A stretch of DNA of 64,000 nt from Allolobophora icterica (lineage: Eukaryota > Annelida > Clitellata > Crassiclitellata > Lumbricidae): NCBI GenBank assembly GCA_963556255.1, contig OY744606.1, positions 5,656,627-5,720,626 of the forward strand, in the 5' to 3' direction. The notes below the pieces were generated by a model. The model was given only the letters and a program-made list of their open reading frames with translations. It ran no database searches and was not told where the DNA came from. Below are positions 1 through 11,109 of the stretch, piece by piece (position 1 is the stretch's first letter; each line of letters starts with the position of its first letter). The position numbers and the translations under genes were made by a program.

Positions 1-54
1 CCAAAGGACGACGTTAAACTTTGGAATAATAATAAAACGCCACATTCTTGAGTG

Positions 55-146
<92 letters not shown>
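1..146 (+). repeat. Retroposon 3' tail ending in (AAT)n
   Basis: The window opens with GACGACGTTAAACTTTGG followed by an AAT array (about 60-146). The same tail with a short AAT run recurs at 55748-55797, and related forms ending GTCGTTAAACTYTGGATCC followed by an ATCC run occur near 1560 and 18560. A fixed 3' end joined to a variable short-period array is typical of non-LTR retroposon tails. The body lies outside the window. Confidence 0.5.
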
Positions 147-147
<1 letters not shown>

Positions 148-261
148 GCCATCTGCCTCTCGAGGACATTGCCACCTCTGTCTGAGTGACGCTGAGATGG
201 CGCTTCAGATGATTTAACTGTTTTTCGGCCAGAACTGGACCTATGATTCATTGTTTCTCTT

Positions 262-330
262 CACATTATAATAATAATAATATTTATTCTTTAATTAAGC
301 GCCTGCAAACGCACTGCGCTGTACATGTAC
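262..330 (-). repeat. Retroposon 3' tail (fragment)
   Basis: Reading the minus strand, a GC-richer stretch with GCGCAGTGCGTTTGCAGGCG runs into TTAATTAAAGAATA and an ATT run. The same tail is at 62470-62540 on the plus strand, and a decayed form is at 13158-13200 on the minus strand. I read these as 3' ends of one dispersed retroposon family. The upstream part is not recognisable. Confidence 0.4.
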
Positions 331-1430
331 ATGTTATGCGATAAACCTTAACTACTAACAGAACAGACAGCCTGTAATACACGGCGCAAATTGCAGCCTA
401 CAAAGCATGTCCGCCTATGGGACTCGATCTCTGTACCTCTCGCACTCTACGCCAGATGTTATCCAATGCGCTATATAGCATCTTTACTCGTTCCTGTCTA
501 CTATCGTAGATACCTTTTCAAAGTAAAAACCTCTATAATAAGAGATTCTGAACTTCCATTCATGACTCATGTCATGAAATACCTCATGAGAAAACCAAGC
601 AAGTTATTGGAAAAGGGTCAAAACGTATTAAATGATTTTAAATAGACCCAGAGGGAATTTCACCTAAAATAAACGCTCCCTTATCCACCTCTGCAGACTC
701 CTTATATATATGTCACTAGTGTGACCATCTTAGCAGTAACTATCTCAAACAATCTAAACATTTCCAACCATGGATGTTAACCGCATTTGTAGTCAGGTCC
801 GACGCTCCATATAATGCTCTTCGCATGAACCTTGCCTATATATTATATGATGTGTTTAGAGCAACCATCCTCTCATTATGCTTCCCATGCTTAGCGGGGC
901 TTTACAACTCAAAGTGACCTTGATAAACTATCTTCGATCATAAGAATACTAATGAAAGAACATTACTTACCTGAAGACTATAGCCTTCTTATGCTCAAAT
1001 CTGTCAACTATTTGATTGTATTATATTTATGACTTCTTCAAAATTCAAAAGTAGAATAAGAATTTCATGTCAAAATTACATAATTTTTATCTTATAAACT
1101 GGTAATCACAACTTTCTGATTTAAATAAATACGTTAAGGATCTGATATACATTGAGAATGCCGTGCACAAAGAATCGTTTTAAAATAAAATTTCTTGTGT
1201 ATGGCAATTGCAGCAATTTTCTATTTTTAATTTGTATCAAATATAATCAATCTTCTCACAAAATATGTATCATAGACGTTACATATTAGCAGCATTACCT
1301 TATGTCGTTAAACAATGAATACTAATGACACTGTAGAGCTCCGTCTTAACACCTTTAAATGGGGTATTTTGGACGATATAAATTCATTTTCACAGCAACG
1401 TAGAATATATGCATACTGCATTGTCTTCAA
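331..1430. other. Stretch with no recognisable feature
   Basis: AT-rich sequence. The 84-codon open frame at 391-645 has no recognisable domain and no matching copy elsewhere in the window, so I do not call it a gene. Confidence 0.4.
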
Positions 1431-1434
1431 CAGC

Positions 1435-1625
1435 TTTTGATGTCGTACGACGACGTTAAACCTTTAAATATTAGGCCTAATAATTAAGTCACAGGAATGA
1501 TGAGAACTGTTCACAATAATTTCTGCCGACGTCAACGGCATTTGTTGTCATAAGATGTTGTTAAACTGTGGATCCATCCGCAAGTGGTCCACTGCCTGTA
1601 TTGTGGTAGTGCCAGTCCCAAGAAA
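1435..1625 (+). repeat. Dispersed repeat with GTCGTTAAAC and GCCAGTCCCAAG blocks
   Basis: Contains blocks (GACGTCAACGGCATTTGTTG, AAGATGTTGTTAAACTGTGG, GTGCCAGTCCCAAG) that recur in the same order near 18535-18640 and partly near 4640-4740, 18915-18990, 48890-48940 and 55735-55790. The family is unnamed here. Its ends carry ATCC- or AAT-type arrays, so it is probably a retroposon. Confidence 0.4.
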
Positions 1626-1731
1626 CATAGAAGGAGGAGAGCAGCGCAAATTATCTGTGTTACGATACAGCAGGGCCGTATTAACCTGGGTGGAGGCCCC
1701 AGCGCACCGCCGTGGTGGAGGCCCATAGGAC

Positions 1732-1980
1732 CATGGACGTCCGGAGGGGGTAAAGGGGCATTTCCCCCTGGATTTTGAAAATAAAAAATCTTGAATTTTA
1801 TGATTATTCGAACAGTCCCAACACGATTTTCAATACAAAAAAAATTACTGAAGTAAGTCAGCTAGGCCTATTCTATGCAAAAAACGTAATTTTATCCCTC
1901 TAAAAAAATTTAACCCCTTAGAAAATTTTGCCCCCTAGAAAATTTTTTGCCCCTCTGGAAAAATTCCTGCGGACGCCCAA
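1732..1980 (+). mobile_element. Short nested element with GGACGTCC / GGACGCCC ends
   Basis: Inside the hAT relic, sequence running from ATGGACGTCCGGAGGGGG to CCTGCGGACGCCCAA has inverted-repeat-like ends and a G-rich then C-rich layout (CCCCCTGGATTTTG inside). Related left ends occur in both arms of the large inverted repeat (near 14550-14605 and 17553-17600), and a relative lies at 15027-15152. Probably a MITE-like family; no clear target duplication was found. Confidence 0.4.
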
Positions 1981-2075
1981 TACAAATACGCAGTAAGATT
2001 ACATTGAAACATGACAGTAGTTAGCCTATCAAGATTAAACACACGTTTTGGCAGCCATGCCATTGAATCTAGAAC
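1980..2075 (-). repeat. SINE family 2, 3' part (fragment)
   Basis: On the minus strand this reads ATGGCTGCC, then TGTTTCAATGTAATCTTACT and GCGTATTTG. The same order is seen in the fuller copies at 10316-10528 and 53197-53402. The tRNA-like head is missing. Confidence 0.5.
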
Positions 2076-2129
2076 TAGTATAGTATGCCAGAATTAAAGC
2101 CCAGAATTTAGAATTTCATATATCGGCTC

Positions 2130-2399
2130 ATGCTCCAGAAACAAGTTCAGAGATCATTTCCTAATGTGGAGATAGCACTCCGCATGTATCTGGTACTTAT
2201 GGTCAGATACTGGAGTGTGGAACGTTCATTCTCAAAAATGAAACTAAAAAAGAACAGACTTCGCACATCGATGGGGAATGAGCAGTTGTCCCATCTGGCT
2301 CTGATGAGCATAGAAGCTGACATTCTGCGTGAGATCAACTTTGAGGATCTGGTGACCGAATTTGCGAAGAAGAAAACACGCAAAGTTTCGCTAATTTGA
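2130..2399 (+). pseudogene. hAT transposase C-terminal fragment (dimerisation domain)
   Basis: An 89-codon frame contains SVERSFSKMKLKKNRLRTSM and SHLALMSIEADILREI, which I recognise as the hAT C-terminal dimerisation (hATC) region. That domain mediates transposase oligomerisation. The catalytic DDE core and BED zinc finger are absent. The frame ends in TGA at 2397-2399, close to the right end of the element, as expected for a transposase C-terminus. The start is arbitrary because the upstream coding region was deleted. It is not expected to be functional. Confidence 0.8.
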
Positions 2400-2994
2400 C
2401 ATTACTTCATGCCCGAGACAAACTATCTTCTGACCTTTTAACTCTTTCTTTGTTTTAGATATTTGTGTTAAATTGTGTCATGTGCACAATGCACATTACT
2501 GAAATATTTTATAATCAGCTATGAAACACAAGTCAAAAAATTTCTTCTTACACCTTTGTGGTGGAGGCCCCTATGTGGTGGGGGCCCCTGTGCACTGGCA
2601 CATAGTGCACATGCCTAAATCCGGGCCTGCGATACAGCGTCGTTTATCATGCAGCATATTGATTTCAACCTGCAAGCGATATGTATAAGTCACTAATTGT
2701 AAGATAACGTCGAGGTCAACGTAAAATGTCGTTAAATATTAGAATAAATAACGTAGTCTTTAGACACCCGTAAAACGAATTACATCATTCAAATATATTC
2801 CTCAATAGAACACGTTGTATGCCTGATTACTAGATTACAAAATGCAGTCTGTCACTAATGTACAGGTGTAGATGTACGCTAATCATAATATATGCTATAC
2901 AATCATAACATATACCATAAATAATATACGCCAAACGTTACAACGCAATATACATAATCACATGAACGATATAAGTATACATAAAAATGTAATA

Positions 2995-3300
<306 letters not shown>

Positions 3301-3310
3301 TTTGCTTATG

Positions 3311-3612
3311 CAGAGGCGTAACTTTGGTCTAAAAAGTTGAAGGGTACCAATTTTTCACATACACGAGGCAAGGCGGAGACTGAGATCTCTGCTTGGGAGA
3401 GCTCAACAATAAAATAGTGATTGGTATTGTTAAAGAAGTGAGGGGCACGTTACCCCTCAGTCCAAAATGTGGGGGTACGGAACCTAAGTCCAAAAAGTGA
3501 GGGTACAGTTACCCCTGTACCCCACAAGTTAGGCCTATTGTCGGCACCCCTACTACAAATGGATGTCTCCCCGAGTTGCCTCCTCTTGAATTTATGTCTG
3601 GCTACGTCACTG
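3311..3612 (-). mobile_element. Decayed MITE of the AGGCGTAACTTTGG family
   Basis: Starts CAGAGGCGTAACTTTGGTCT and contains repeated 'AAGTG.GGGGTAC' blocks like those of the family at 16085-16407, 22396-22595 and 26888-27086, but in the opposite orientation. A candidate other end is GGCTACGTCACTG at 3612. Flanking 8-mers match only 5 of 8, so the boundaries are tentative. Confidence 0.45.
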
Positions 3613-3620
3613 TATGCATG

Positions 3621-3892
3621 CAAGTGCTTTTTTCAACGGGAACGCGACGCCTGCGCCTTTTTTTCACGAACTAAAAAGTAATTTATTTATTTTAATAATA
3701 AAAACAATAATTTAGTCATTTTAATTTAATTCAGTGTTGTGAACTGTTTTTAGCGTTTATTGAGACCCCTCCCAACACCAATCCCGTTTTTTTCTGGATT
3801 TTAGTCCTTCCATTATTGTTCAGTTCCGGAACCTATTGTTCAGTTCCGGAACCTATTGTTCAGTTCCAGAACCTTTTTGTAAAAAAAAGCAC
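3621..3892 (+). mobile_element. MITE-like element with AAGTGCTTTTTT / AAAAAAGCACT ends
   Basis: Terminal inverted repeats CAAGTGCTTTTTT and AAAAAAAAGCACTG bound a segment carrying three 20-bp tandem units of the form ATTGTTCAGTTCCGGAACCT (3837-3874). An inverted homologue lies at 62541-62730 and a terminal fragment at 60751-60805. Flanking 8-mers match 5 of 8. Probably a decayed hAT-like non-autonomous element. Confidence 0.5.
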
Positions 3893-4460
3893 TGTATATA
3901 TTGTTAATATTGTTAGTTCGTTAGTCAAGGGAGAAATGAGACTTCGAAAAAGAATGGTAAAATCTATTCTTTACACTATGTACTAATTGGAAAGACACTC
4001 ACACTTCCAAAACAAGAACGAAAATCAATTCAAACAAGCAGCCAGACTCTGGAAAGAAGTCTACAGAAATGAATACAATCGTCATCCTCGTAATGGGAGA
4101 CTAAAATGAGACCCGGAAATTCCGGAATACACATCAAGGGGTCGTCAAAAACGTACTTGAATGCAAAGTCCGATCTACCGTTTCTATTAAAGAGCTTCTC
4201 AATTTATACCCTTGGACAATTCATCTTATCAACTAAACGAGGTGAGTCTTAATTAAGTACACAACAGGTTCGTGAATGAAAATGATGAGATAGGTGATGG
4301 TATAGTAGGTCACTTCCTAACCGGGTATCCATCCATGCACACAGCAATGTAATAAAAAAATTTCGCCAGTTACAATTTTGTTAATTTTTATATAACATTA
4401 TTATAGAGCCTATATAGGGCTATTTGTTGAGTCACAAGCGACAAACGCAAACGCTCTCAA
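3893..4460. other. Stretch with no recognisable feature
   Basis: Mixed-composition sequence without a convincing open frame or a repeat partner in this window. Confidence 0.35.
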
Positions 4461-4469
4461 ATTTTAATA

Positions 4470-4608
4470 GGTAACCCCTGGTCTTCTTTTGCTTTCCTCA
4501 AGACATTTCTTTTCTCTTGGCAATACGCACTGGGAGCGCCTCTTAACAGTTTACTCTACTAGAGGCGCTTTATAAATGTTTAAATACAATACAATGCAAT
4601 ACAATGGG
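4470..4608 (+). mobile_element. L2/CR1-like LINE 3' tail (fragment)
   Basis: Ends in ACTGGGAGCGCC, AGAGGCGCTTTATAAATG and then a short ATACA-type run (AATACAATACAATG). The GAGGCGCTnTATAA block followed by a short array matches the 3' ends of the better preserved LINE copies here (17400-17478, 6860-6910, minus strand of 19146-19200). Confidence 0.6.
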
Positions 4609-4609
4609 A

Positions 4610-5285
4610 TTAATTATCAACACCTTTATTCTTTAGCGACTGGTGTTTCAACGTGTTCAGAAGCTTAGCCAAAATGGACACAACTCCGCCATTGTCCATA
4701 CTCTGATACTGGTAGTCCCAAGCCTGCACTCTTAAAACTGCAGAGTTTTCTCAGCAAGGATTTCCTTAGTTGTCATGATAAACTTTATCGAACTATAAAA
4801 AATTGCTTTTGCAACAGAAAATTTAGTTTAGTCAGCAAACTTTAGCTGAAAGCGGTAACTTGCGTTATGATAATTCTGCTAAAAATGCATGGGTGCCTAG
4901 CACAGTGGTAATCACTTTGCACTAACGTTTCCTGACAAAGCGTTTGTCTGTATATCTTTTCCGAACGCGCGTGCAGGCTATGAAATTTTGCTGAAATAGA
5001 ATCGCCACTTGGCCGTGTAGGATTGGCGTATCAACTATACTCTTAGTTCACTTGAACAGCATTTATCGGCAGCCGCTATATGCAGTCCTGCCTACGGCGC
5101 TTTGTTCCAAAAATAACTTATTAACATCAGTTATTTGGACAGCATTGATTGGCTGTGGAGCGCTCGTTAATAGGCGAAGCCCTGCGCTTGGCCTTCGAGT
5201 GGCGCTTTAGAAGTTTTGAAATTACGATTACGAGTATCATGAAATAGGCTGCACGATATATGAAATGATTTAATCATTTAATGCA
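4610..5285. other. Mostly unassigned; contains one decayed repeat piece
   Basis: 4640-4740 resembles the GCCAGTCCCAAG dispersed repeat. 5141-5200 (ATTGATTGGCTGTGGAGCGC) resembles units of the CCAAT-rich stretch at 58280-58770. Nothing else can be supported. Confidence 0.3.
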
Positions 5286-5287
5286 TA

Positions 5288-5479
5288 CATAAATGCAGAC
5301 ATACATGCATACATACATACATGCATACATACATACATATATACATGCATACATACATGCATACATACATACATACATACAGACATACATACATGTATGT
5401 ATACATATGTTGGTATGCGGATATTATCCACGCACTTGGATTAACAACTAAATTATTCTAAAAACAGTTCTTTGTTCGA

Positions 5480-5513
<34 letters not shown>
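5288..5513. repeat. (CATA)n array followed by a short (TA)n
   Basis: Imperfect ATAC/CATA tetranucleotide repeats at 5288-5402 and TA dinucleotides at about 5480-5513. Confidence 0.9.
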
Positions 5514-5532
5514 ATGCGGAAAATTACAACAC

Positions 5533-5996
5533 CACGATTTGCGGACCATTGATCACAGGACAATTGATTGCAGGACTATTGATCATAGGACGTTTGGTCA
5601 CACGGACCATTGATCATTAGGACCATTGATCATAGGACTGTTGATCATGTATGGATGTATCCATGTATGTATGCATGTATGTATACATACATGTATGTAT
5701 GTCTGTATGTATGTATGTATGTATGCATGTATGTATGTATGCATGTATGTATGTATGTATGTATGCATGTATGTATGTATGCATGTATGTCTGCATTTAT
5801 GTATGCATTGTATGTATGCATGTATGTATACTTGTATGTATACATGTATGTATGTATGTATGTATCTATGTATGTATGTATGTATATACGTACATACTGA
5901 GTTTTGGTTTCTATACCAAACATCTTATGACCAACAGTCCTATGATCAATAGCCCTATGATCAATGGTCCTTTGATCAATGGTCCGGTTACCACAC

Positions 5997-5998
<2 letters not shown>
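5533..5998. repeat. (ATGT)n array flanked by inverted GGACCATTGATCATA repeats
   Basis: Five or more imperfect units of GGACCATTGATCATA run through 5540-5650. Their reverse complements (TATGATCAATGGTCC type) run through 5925-5990. Between them is an ATGT array (about 5650-5895). The whole is a foldback structure whose loop is the microsatellite. Confidence 0.75.

Positions 5999-5999
<1 letters not shown>

Positions 6000-6092
<93 letters not shown>
6000..6092. repeat. (AT)n array
   Basis: About 46 AT dinucleotides, directly after the inverted unit array. Confidence 0.95.
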
Positions 6093-6095
<3 letters not shown>

Positions 6096-6477
6096 GCGTC
6101 GGGGCGTATTAACCAAATCAGCATAATGTGGAAAATTACAACACCGCAACATGGAAAAATTACATAAGTTTTACACATGCAAGGAAGAATACGAATCACG
6201 CGTGAACTGGGAACATAATGATTCACACGCTGTTCACATACAGGCGCCTGTGAATAGCGACTTCGCTTTTGTGGGCACTGTAGAAATTTAGAGATTACGA
6301 TTACGCGTATACATAGGCTATTATACCTACATACATGATACATGTATACATATACACGCACATACTCATACACATACATGCCATATATACAAACACGTGC
6401 ACTCCCCCACACATAGGCCAAGAGATGCGTGGATGCGTGGTCATTATCTGCTCATTATGTCTAATTACGCACGGCTG

Positions 6478-6914
6478 CCCGGCTGGTGGGTGGCATCCCC
6501 AAATTTGGCCGGGTCTCGGAGTACATGCGGGAGGTGCTCCACTGGCTCCCCTACCCGCAGCGCATTGCTTATCGGGTCTCTGCTCTGGTTCGGCGGTCCC
6601 TTGAGGGTTTGGCTCCTCCTTACCACCGGGAGCTTTGCTGCTCCACTTTGGCTGTCCAGCCTCGTGGTTCACTTCGCTCTGCAGCACAGGCTGAGCTCCT
6701 TGTCCCCCGCTATCCGGCAACACCGTGCCTTCTCTGTCTCTGGCCCAGCGACCTGGAATGGGCTTCCAGTAGCGCTGCGCTTGACCCCAATCGATTGCTC
6801 TTCTCTGTTCTACTCTTGTCTTAAGACTGTCATGTTTGACCGTGGTTGGACTGGGAGCGCACCTGAGTAGATAACCTTGAAGGAGCGCTATATAAGACCT
6901 CAGTAATAATAATG

Positions 6915-6990
<76 letters not shown>
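6478..6990 (+). mobile_element. L2/CR1-like LINE 3' end with (AAT)n tail
   Basis: Two overlapping frames (6486-6824, then to 6870) encode the C-terminal region of an L2-like ORF2: YMREVLHWLPYPQRIAYRVS, then, after a frameshift, FSVSGPATWNGLPVALRL and a terminal RGWTGSAPE. The stop is followed by the 3' UTR block GAGTAG..CCTTGAAGGAGCGCTATATAAG and an AAT array (6903-6990). The protein ending matches the full LINE at 19198-20862. 5'-truncated and frameshifted, so inactive. Confidence 0.85.
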
Positions 6991-6991
<1 letters not shown>

Positions 6992-7003
6992 TTGAGCTGT
7001 GGA

Positions 7004-7312
<309 letters not shown>

Positions 7313-7770
7313 ACAGTGGTGGTTGTATGGTTTTATTATTAGCCGCAAGTCCCTCAACAAATGTCTAGATGATGTAAGACGGTTTCTTAGATTTTTATGT
7401 TTATAATAGACCGTTACTATTATGTAGCTGGTATCGATTTCTTTGTTCCTATTTTTGAGTGGTTTGGTCTTCTTCAGAAATAGAAAGATACAATGGAAGA
7501 ATGGGCCTTAAACATCAGTTTGCAATGTATGACTGTCTACCATGATGGCTCGTAGTGTTTTTTGAGACGATGGACGATAATTTATGAGGCATGGAAAAGA
7601 GAAGGCGAGGGAGGAGGAAACGACCTGTGTGTCTGCATGTCTATCTACCCATGCCTGCGCACATACAAATATATACATATAGGCCCAACATATAGTCATA
7701 CATATAAAGACATACATACACCTACACACCCATATACACGAACCTAAATATATATTACATGCAGTTTTGC
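7313..7770. other. Stretch with no recognisable feature
   Basis: No convincing open frame; 7660-7745 is weakly CATA/TACA-rich. Confidence 0.35.
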
Positions 7771-7772
7771 TG

Positions 7773-8545
7773 TTCTCGAGACCAAGGTCTTGGTCTCGAG
7801 TGCACTCGAGTTCGTGTTTAAAAGTCTTGGTCTTGGTCTTGGTCTTGAGACCAAAAGTCTTGGTCTTGGTCTTGAGGTTCAAAGTCTTGGTCTTGGTCTT
7901 GGTCTTGCAAGACCAAGACTTTGTCAATACGAACAGTCATTTAACCCCAAGCAAGAATTTTAAAAGTGTATTCAATAATTATTAATACAATTGTTTTAGT
8001 ATATATCAATGAGGTGTGAATGAGGCTTTACCGTTGTTTTGGACAATTATTTTGACTTCCGGTTATTTACCATAGAATGATTTCAAAACACTCAGGATTT
8101 GTACATTTACATCAAGTGCTTGAAAAGCTGCTGTGTGTGCTAGCGATTTCAGAACCTGTAGAACGTATTTTTTCACATGGCAGAATTTTTATGAGGCCCC
8201 ACAAGGCACGTCTTGGTCAGAAAATTCTGATCGAATCGGTTTGTACAAAAGGCATTTTGTTATGTTCGCATGAAAGGCTTTTGTACATACGAATTTGGAA
8301 TTCGCTGCAGAGTTAATTTGCTTCAATAAATCGTTTTCATTAAAATAGCGAGTATTCCGACTTGACAGATTTTAGTAAGCAATTGAAGTCTGGATATGAA
8401 TGCGACTTTTTGGGTCTTTGTCTCGGGACTTGGTCTTGGTCTTGAGGTTCAAAGTCTTGGTCTTGGTCTTGGTCTTGAGGTTCAAAGTCTTGGTCTTGGT
8501 CTTGAGGTTCAAAGTCTTGGTCTTGGTCTTGAGGTTTAAGGTGTT
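7773..8545 (+). mobile_element. Probable hAT relic with GTCTTG subterminal repeats
   Basis: Arrays of AAAGTCTTGGTCTTGGTCTT with CTTGAGGTTC spacers lie at 7820-7915 and 8428-8540. They flank a short frame that looks like a hAT C-terminus (8077-8316). Repeated subterminal motifs flanking a transposase remnant fit a hAT element, but I could not find matching target duplications, so the outer limits are tentative. Confidence 0.5.
8077..8316 (+). pseudogene. hAT transposase C-terminal remnant
   Basis: The frame includes ISEPVERIFSHGRIFMRPHK, which fits the hATC motif (a conserved SER-F-S core followed by R and a hydrophobic stretch), here with V in place of A/S before ER. About 79 codons remain and no catalytic core is present. 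It lies between the two GTCTTG repeat arrays, which supports it being part of that relic. Not related closely to the fragment at 2130-2399. Confidence 0.6.
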
Positions 8546-8859
8546 GACAACAAGACTGATACATGCCTAGATCTACATACGCATACGTAAACATACATAC
8601 ACATATATTTACGTATACACGTACATGACTGTACACTCGTACATATACAGACCCAAATAGGCTATATACACACCTATACATCTATAGATATAGGAACACG
8701 TACACATACATATATATATATATATACCATTATGCCTGTATTCCGACGTACATATGCATATGTGGTCAGTAGTAATTACCTACTCATTATAGAGCCGTTA
8801 TCTTCTCTAGGAGCAAGGCATCAGACACCTACGGGCGATGAGCCCATGGATATTGATTG

Positions 8860-8968
8860 ATTATCTTCTCTGTAGGTGTTCCGCTCTTCGTCCAGTAGGC
8901 CCCTATAGGATCGTATAAGGTGATAACTATGATCTGTGGCGGTTACCCTAACGGTTCCCGATACAGGC

Positions 8969-9049
<81 letters not shown>

Positions 9050-9052
9050 GTT
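8860..9052 (+). repeat. Dispersed repeat running into (CAGA)n
   Basis: Second copy of the GGTGATAA / GATCTGTGGCGG unit, followed by CAGA tetranucleotides (about 8964-9050). See 7004-7312. Confidence 0.75.
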
Positions 9053-9170
9053 GAGAAGAGAGCAACTTTTAGGATAAACCTCAACTCATTAGCCTCGTTT
9101 CCCGGTCTTATCCCTCAGTTCACATTGTTTCGTTCACCACGTCGAGTTCACTAGCATAGGAAGATTTACA

Positions 9171-9243
9171 ATGGTGATGGAAAATAAATTTCTTTCCAAG
9201 CAACAGGAGTGGGATTTAGCATCATTGTACGACAGAATAAACG
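9171..9243 (+). CDS. Candidate first coding exon of an unrecognised host gene
   Basis: ATG at 9171 opens a frame of 24 codons plus one base (starts MVMENKFLSKQQEWDLASLY) ending at a textbook 5' splice site, AACG|GTAAGT, at 9243/9244. The encoded peptide is acidic and helical in character with no low-complexity bias, unlike the surrounding repeats. A second possible donor (ACG|GTACCT) lies about 10 bases further on and would match the phase of the exon at 10832. With the strong donor an intervening exon is needed. Product unknown. This is inference from splice signal and composition only. Confidence 0.35.
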
Positions 9244-9249
9244 GTAAGT

Positions 9250-9985
9250 TACGGTACCTTTAATAAAATTATATTTTATAATAATTTATGATATTATTCA
9301 ATTCATTGATTTGTTGCACGTACGCAGTAGCATTAGGCACTGTGTAAATCCGCCGTAATAATCTTAACTAGGATTGTTGATGAATTAGGGTAAACTAAAC
9401 ATTTTACTGAAGTAAGCTTACTTACGTACAATTTTGAAAAAAATAATGCAGGTTTTAAATAGTTTAACTTTAAAGTGATGCATTACGAAAGCGACCAACG
9501 CCAGTCAATGAGGTTTTTATTGTAACCCTAATATTCTACGATTATTAAAATTTAAAAAATGTGCTATTTTAATTTCCGTTGTAGATCAAGAAATTACATG
9601 GGAGTCTCTTCTTTTGCTGACGGATATATTTTGGATAGTTATTGTGCAATTTTTCAGATCATTGTATTTGACTTGAATTATTATTTCAAATACATATATA
9701 GTCGGATTTTTATGTAAACACATTTCAACGGTTGCACAGGACAAATATGCCCTGAGGTGCTATGTTGTAGTTGGAATGAATCGTTATGACTCTGATTATT
9801 TAATTTATAACATGTGTGGCATGTGGCTGGTATACAGAAGTTGTAGTCTTTTGTTTCGCTTAGCCTATAACAATTTCAAATTGGTTGAAACAACAATTTT
9901 CACGAGACAGTAAGATTCTGCTGCAGTTGCAGACTTGACTCAATGACTTGAGACTTCGAGTCAGACTTGTCTCTAATTTGGTGCT
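9250..9985. other. Possible intron of the candidate host gene
   Basis: AT-rich and repeat-poor; no exon-like segment that I would defend. Confidence 0.25.
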
Positions 9986-9986
9986 G

Positions 9987-10007
9987 TATGATGATGATGA
10001 CGATGAC

Positions 10008-10044
<37 letters not shown>

Positions 10045-10115
10045 ATGATGATGATGATGATGATGACGACGACGATGATGATGATGATGATGATGATGAT
10101 GACGATGATGATGAT
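9987..10115. repeat. (GAT)n array
   Basis: Trinucleotide GAT repeats with scattered GAC units, giving poly-Asp, poly-Met or poly-Ile frames that are not genes. Confidence 0.95.
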
Positions 10116-10297
10116 TATAAACATAACTATGAAACACAGACAGCTGCAGTCATGTGAATGAAATTTATGCAACTGAATACAGTTCAAATCAACACAGGTG
10201 TTGATTTGCCACCAATTTAACATACATGAATGGCATGTATACCAAGTATTTGTTTTTCTAGAAATTGTTCTTCTAGAAAACTTTGTTGTCCTAGAAA

Positions 10298-10528
10298 TTA
10301 CTCTATCCCCCTCCTAGGGGAGGGGGGATAGAGTAGTGGCAACACTCATGGCCAGGAGAGCATAAGGAACGCGGATCAACTCCCGTAACCCCCTCTATGG
10401 CGGCGCCTTGCATGGCTGCCAAACCGTGTGTTTAGTTAAGATATTGATTGTACTTTCATGTTTCAATGTAATCTTACTGCGTCTGTCGGTTTGAAATAAT
10501 AAAGAATATAATTGTTATTATTATTAAA
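10298..10528 (+). mobile_element. tRNA-derived SINE (family 2), with a palindromic 5' end
   Basis: The head GGGATAGAGTAGTGGCAACA resembles a tRNA A-box region and GCGGATCAACTCCCG the B-box region. It is followed by a shared body (GGCGCCTTGCATGGCTGCC, TTTCAATGTAATCTTACTGC) and a tail AAATAATAAAGAATATAATT ending in a short ATT run. Copies or fragments are at 53197-53402, 60438-60582 and 1980-2075. Immediately upstream (10298-10318) the reverse complement of the head start (ACTCTATCCCCCTCC) makes a tight hairpin with the head. Confidence 0.7.
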
Positions 10529-10529
10529 A

Positions 10530-10626
10530 CTTGCCTTTTCCAGAAGACTGTCGCACTGAGAGTTCCTCTGATTGGTGGGCACTGGGTAGAGGCGCTGTAT
10601 AAGTTTGAAATACAATGCAATACAAT
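10530..10626 (+). mobile_element. L2/CR1-like LINE 3' tail (fragment)
   Basis: CTGGGTAGAGGCGCTGTATA followed by AAATACAATGCAATACAATC, the same tail form as at 4470-4608. Confidence 0.6.
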
Positions 10627-10831
10627 CAGTGCTTCTAGCTAATGTCCCATTGTGCGTTTGCTAATGGTGTAATAAAGAATATACTTACTTCCTGCTCTGG
10701 GTGGTGTGATGAATTTGAAAGCAGTCACTTTTCTTTATTTCTGTGTAACTGGTGGTTTATGTTTGAACGCTATGTGTATTTCTATGAAAGCAAAATATTA
10801 ATTTTGGTTTTTCTTATATATACTTTAACAG

Positions 10832-11009
10832 CCTGGTTCAAGTATGTCTCGATCAGTACAAGGAGAAGGCCGATAATCTGGAGCAGAAGGGGTTGTGGCT
10901 GCTACCCCATGTAGTTGCGCTCATCCAGGACCCGAGCAACCTCGACGACGGGTCCTGTTTCTACGCCGTGATTCTCGGGATATTTACTTTGGAGTGTCCA
11001 ACGCAATGA
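10832..11009 (+). CDS. Candidate terminal coding exon of an unrecognised host gene
   Basis: After TTTAACAG (an acceptor-like site at 10831) one frame runs 58 codons from 10833 to a TGA at 11007-11009. It contains DQYKEKADNLEQKGLWLLPH, then VVALIQDPSNLDDGSCFYAV and ends LECPTQ. Third positions are clearly richer in G and C than the flanks, which fits coding use. Its phase matches exon 9171 only through the weaker donor near 9253, or through an unseen middle exon. I do not recognise the family. The other frame across the same bases stops earlier. Confidence 0.4.
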
Positions 11010-11109
11010 TTGCAGTGGAGATATTCTTTAAGACTTTCTGTATTTTTTATGTTAAAATTCCCGACGCTGCAAAGTCTCCTGCAGAGGACGGTGTATAGAA
11101 CAGCCACCC

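Larger units (their letters stand above)
1671..2629 (+). mobile_element. hAT DNA transposon, internally deleted
   Basis: Bounded by a perfect 8-bp target duplication CGATACAG (1663-1670 and 2630-2637), the length expected for hAT elements. The ends are imperfect inverted repeats: CAGGGCCGTATTAACCTG on the left and, read on the minus strand, CAGGCCCGGATTTAGGCATG on the right. Only the transposase C-terminus remains (2130-2399), and a second short element (1732-1980) sits inside. At 959 bp it is far below autonomous hAT size, so it is a non-autonomous relic. Confidence 0.85.

Noticed and set aside
391..645. 84-codon frame as a small gene
   Set aside because: No recognisable domain, no splice context and no codon bias; length is possible by chance.
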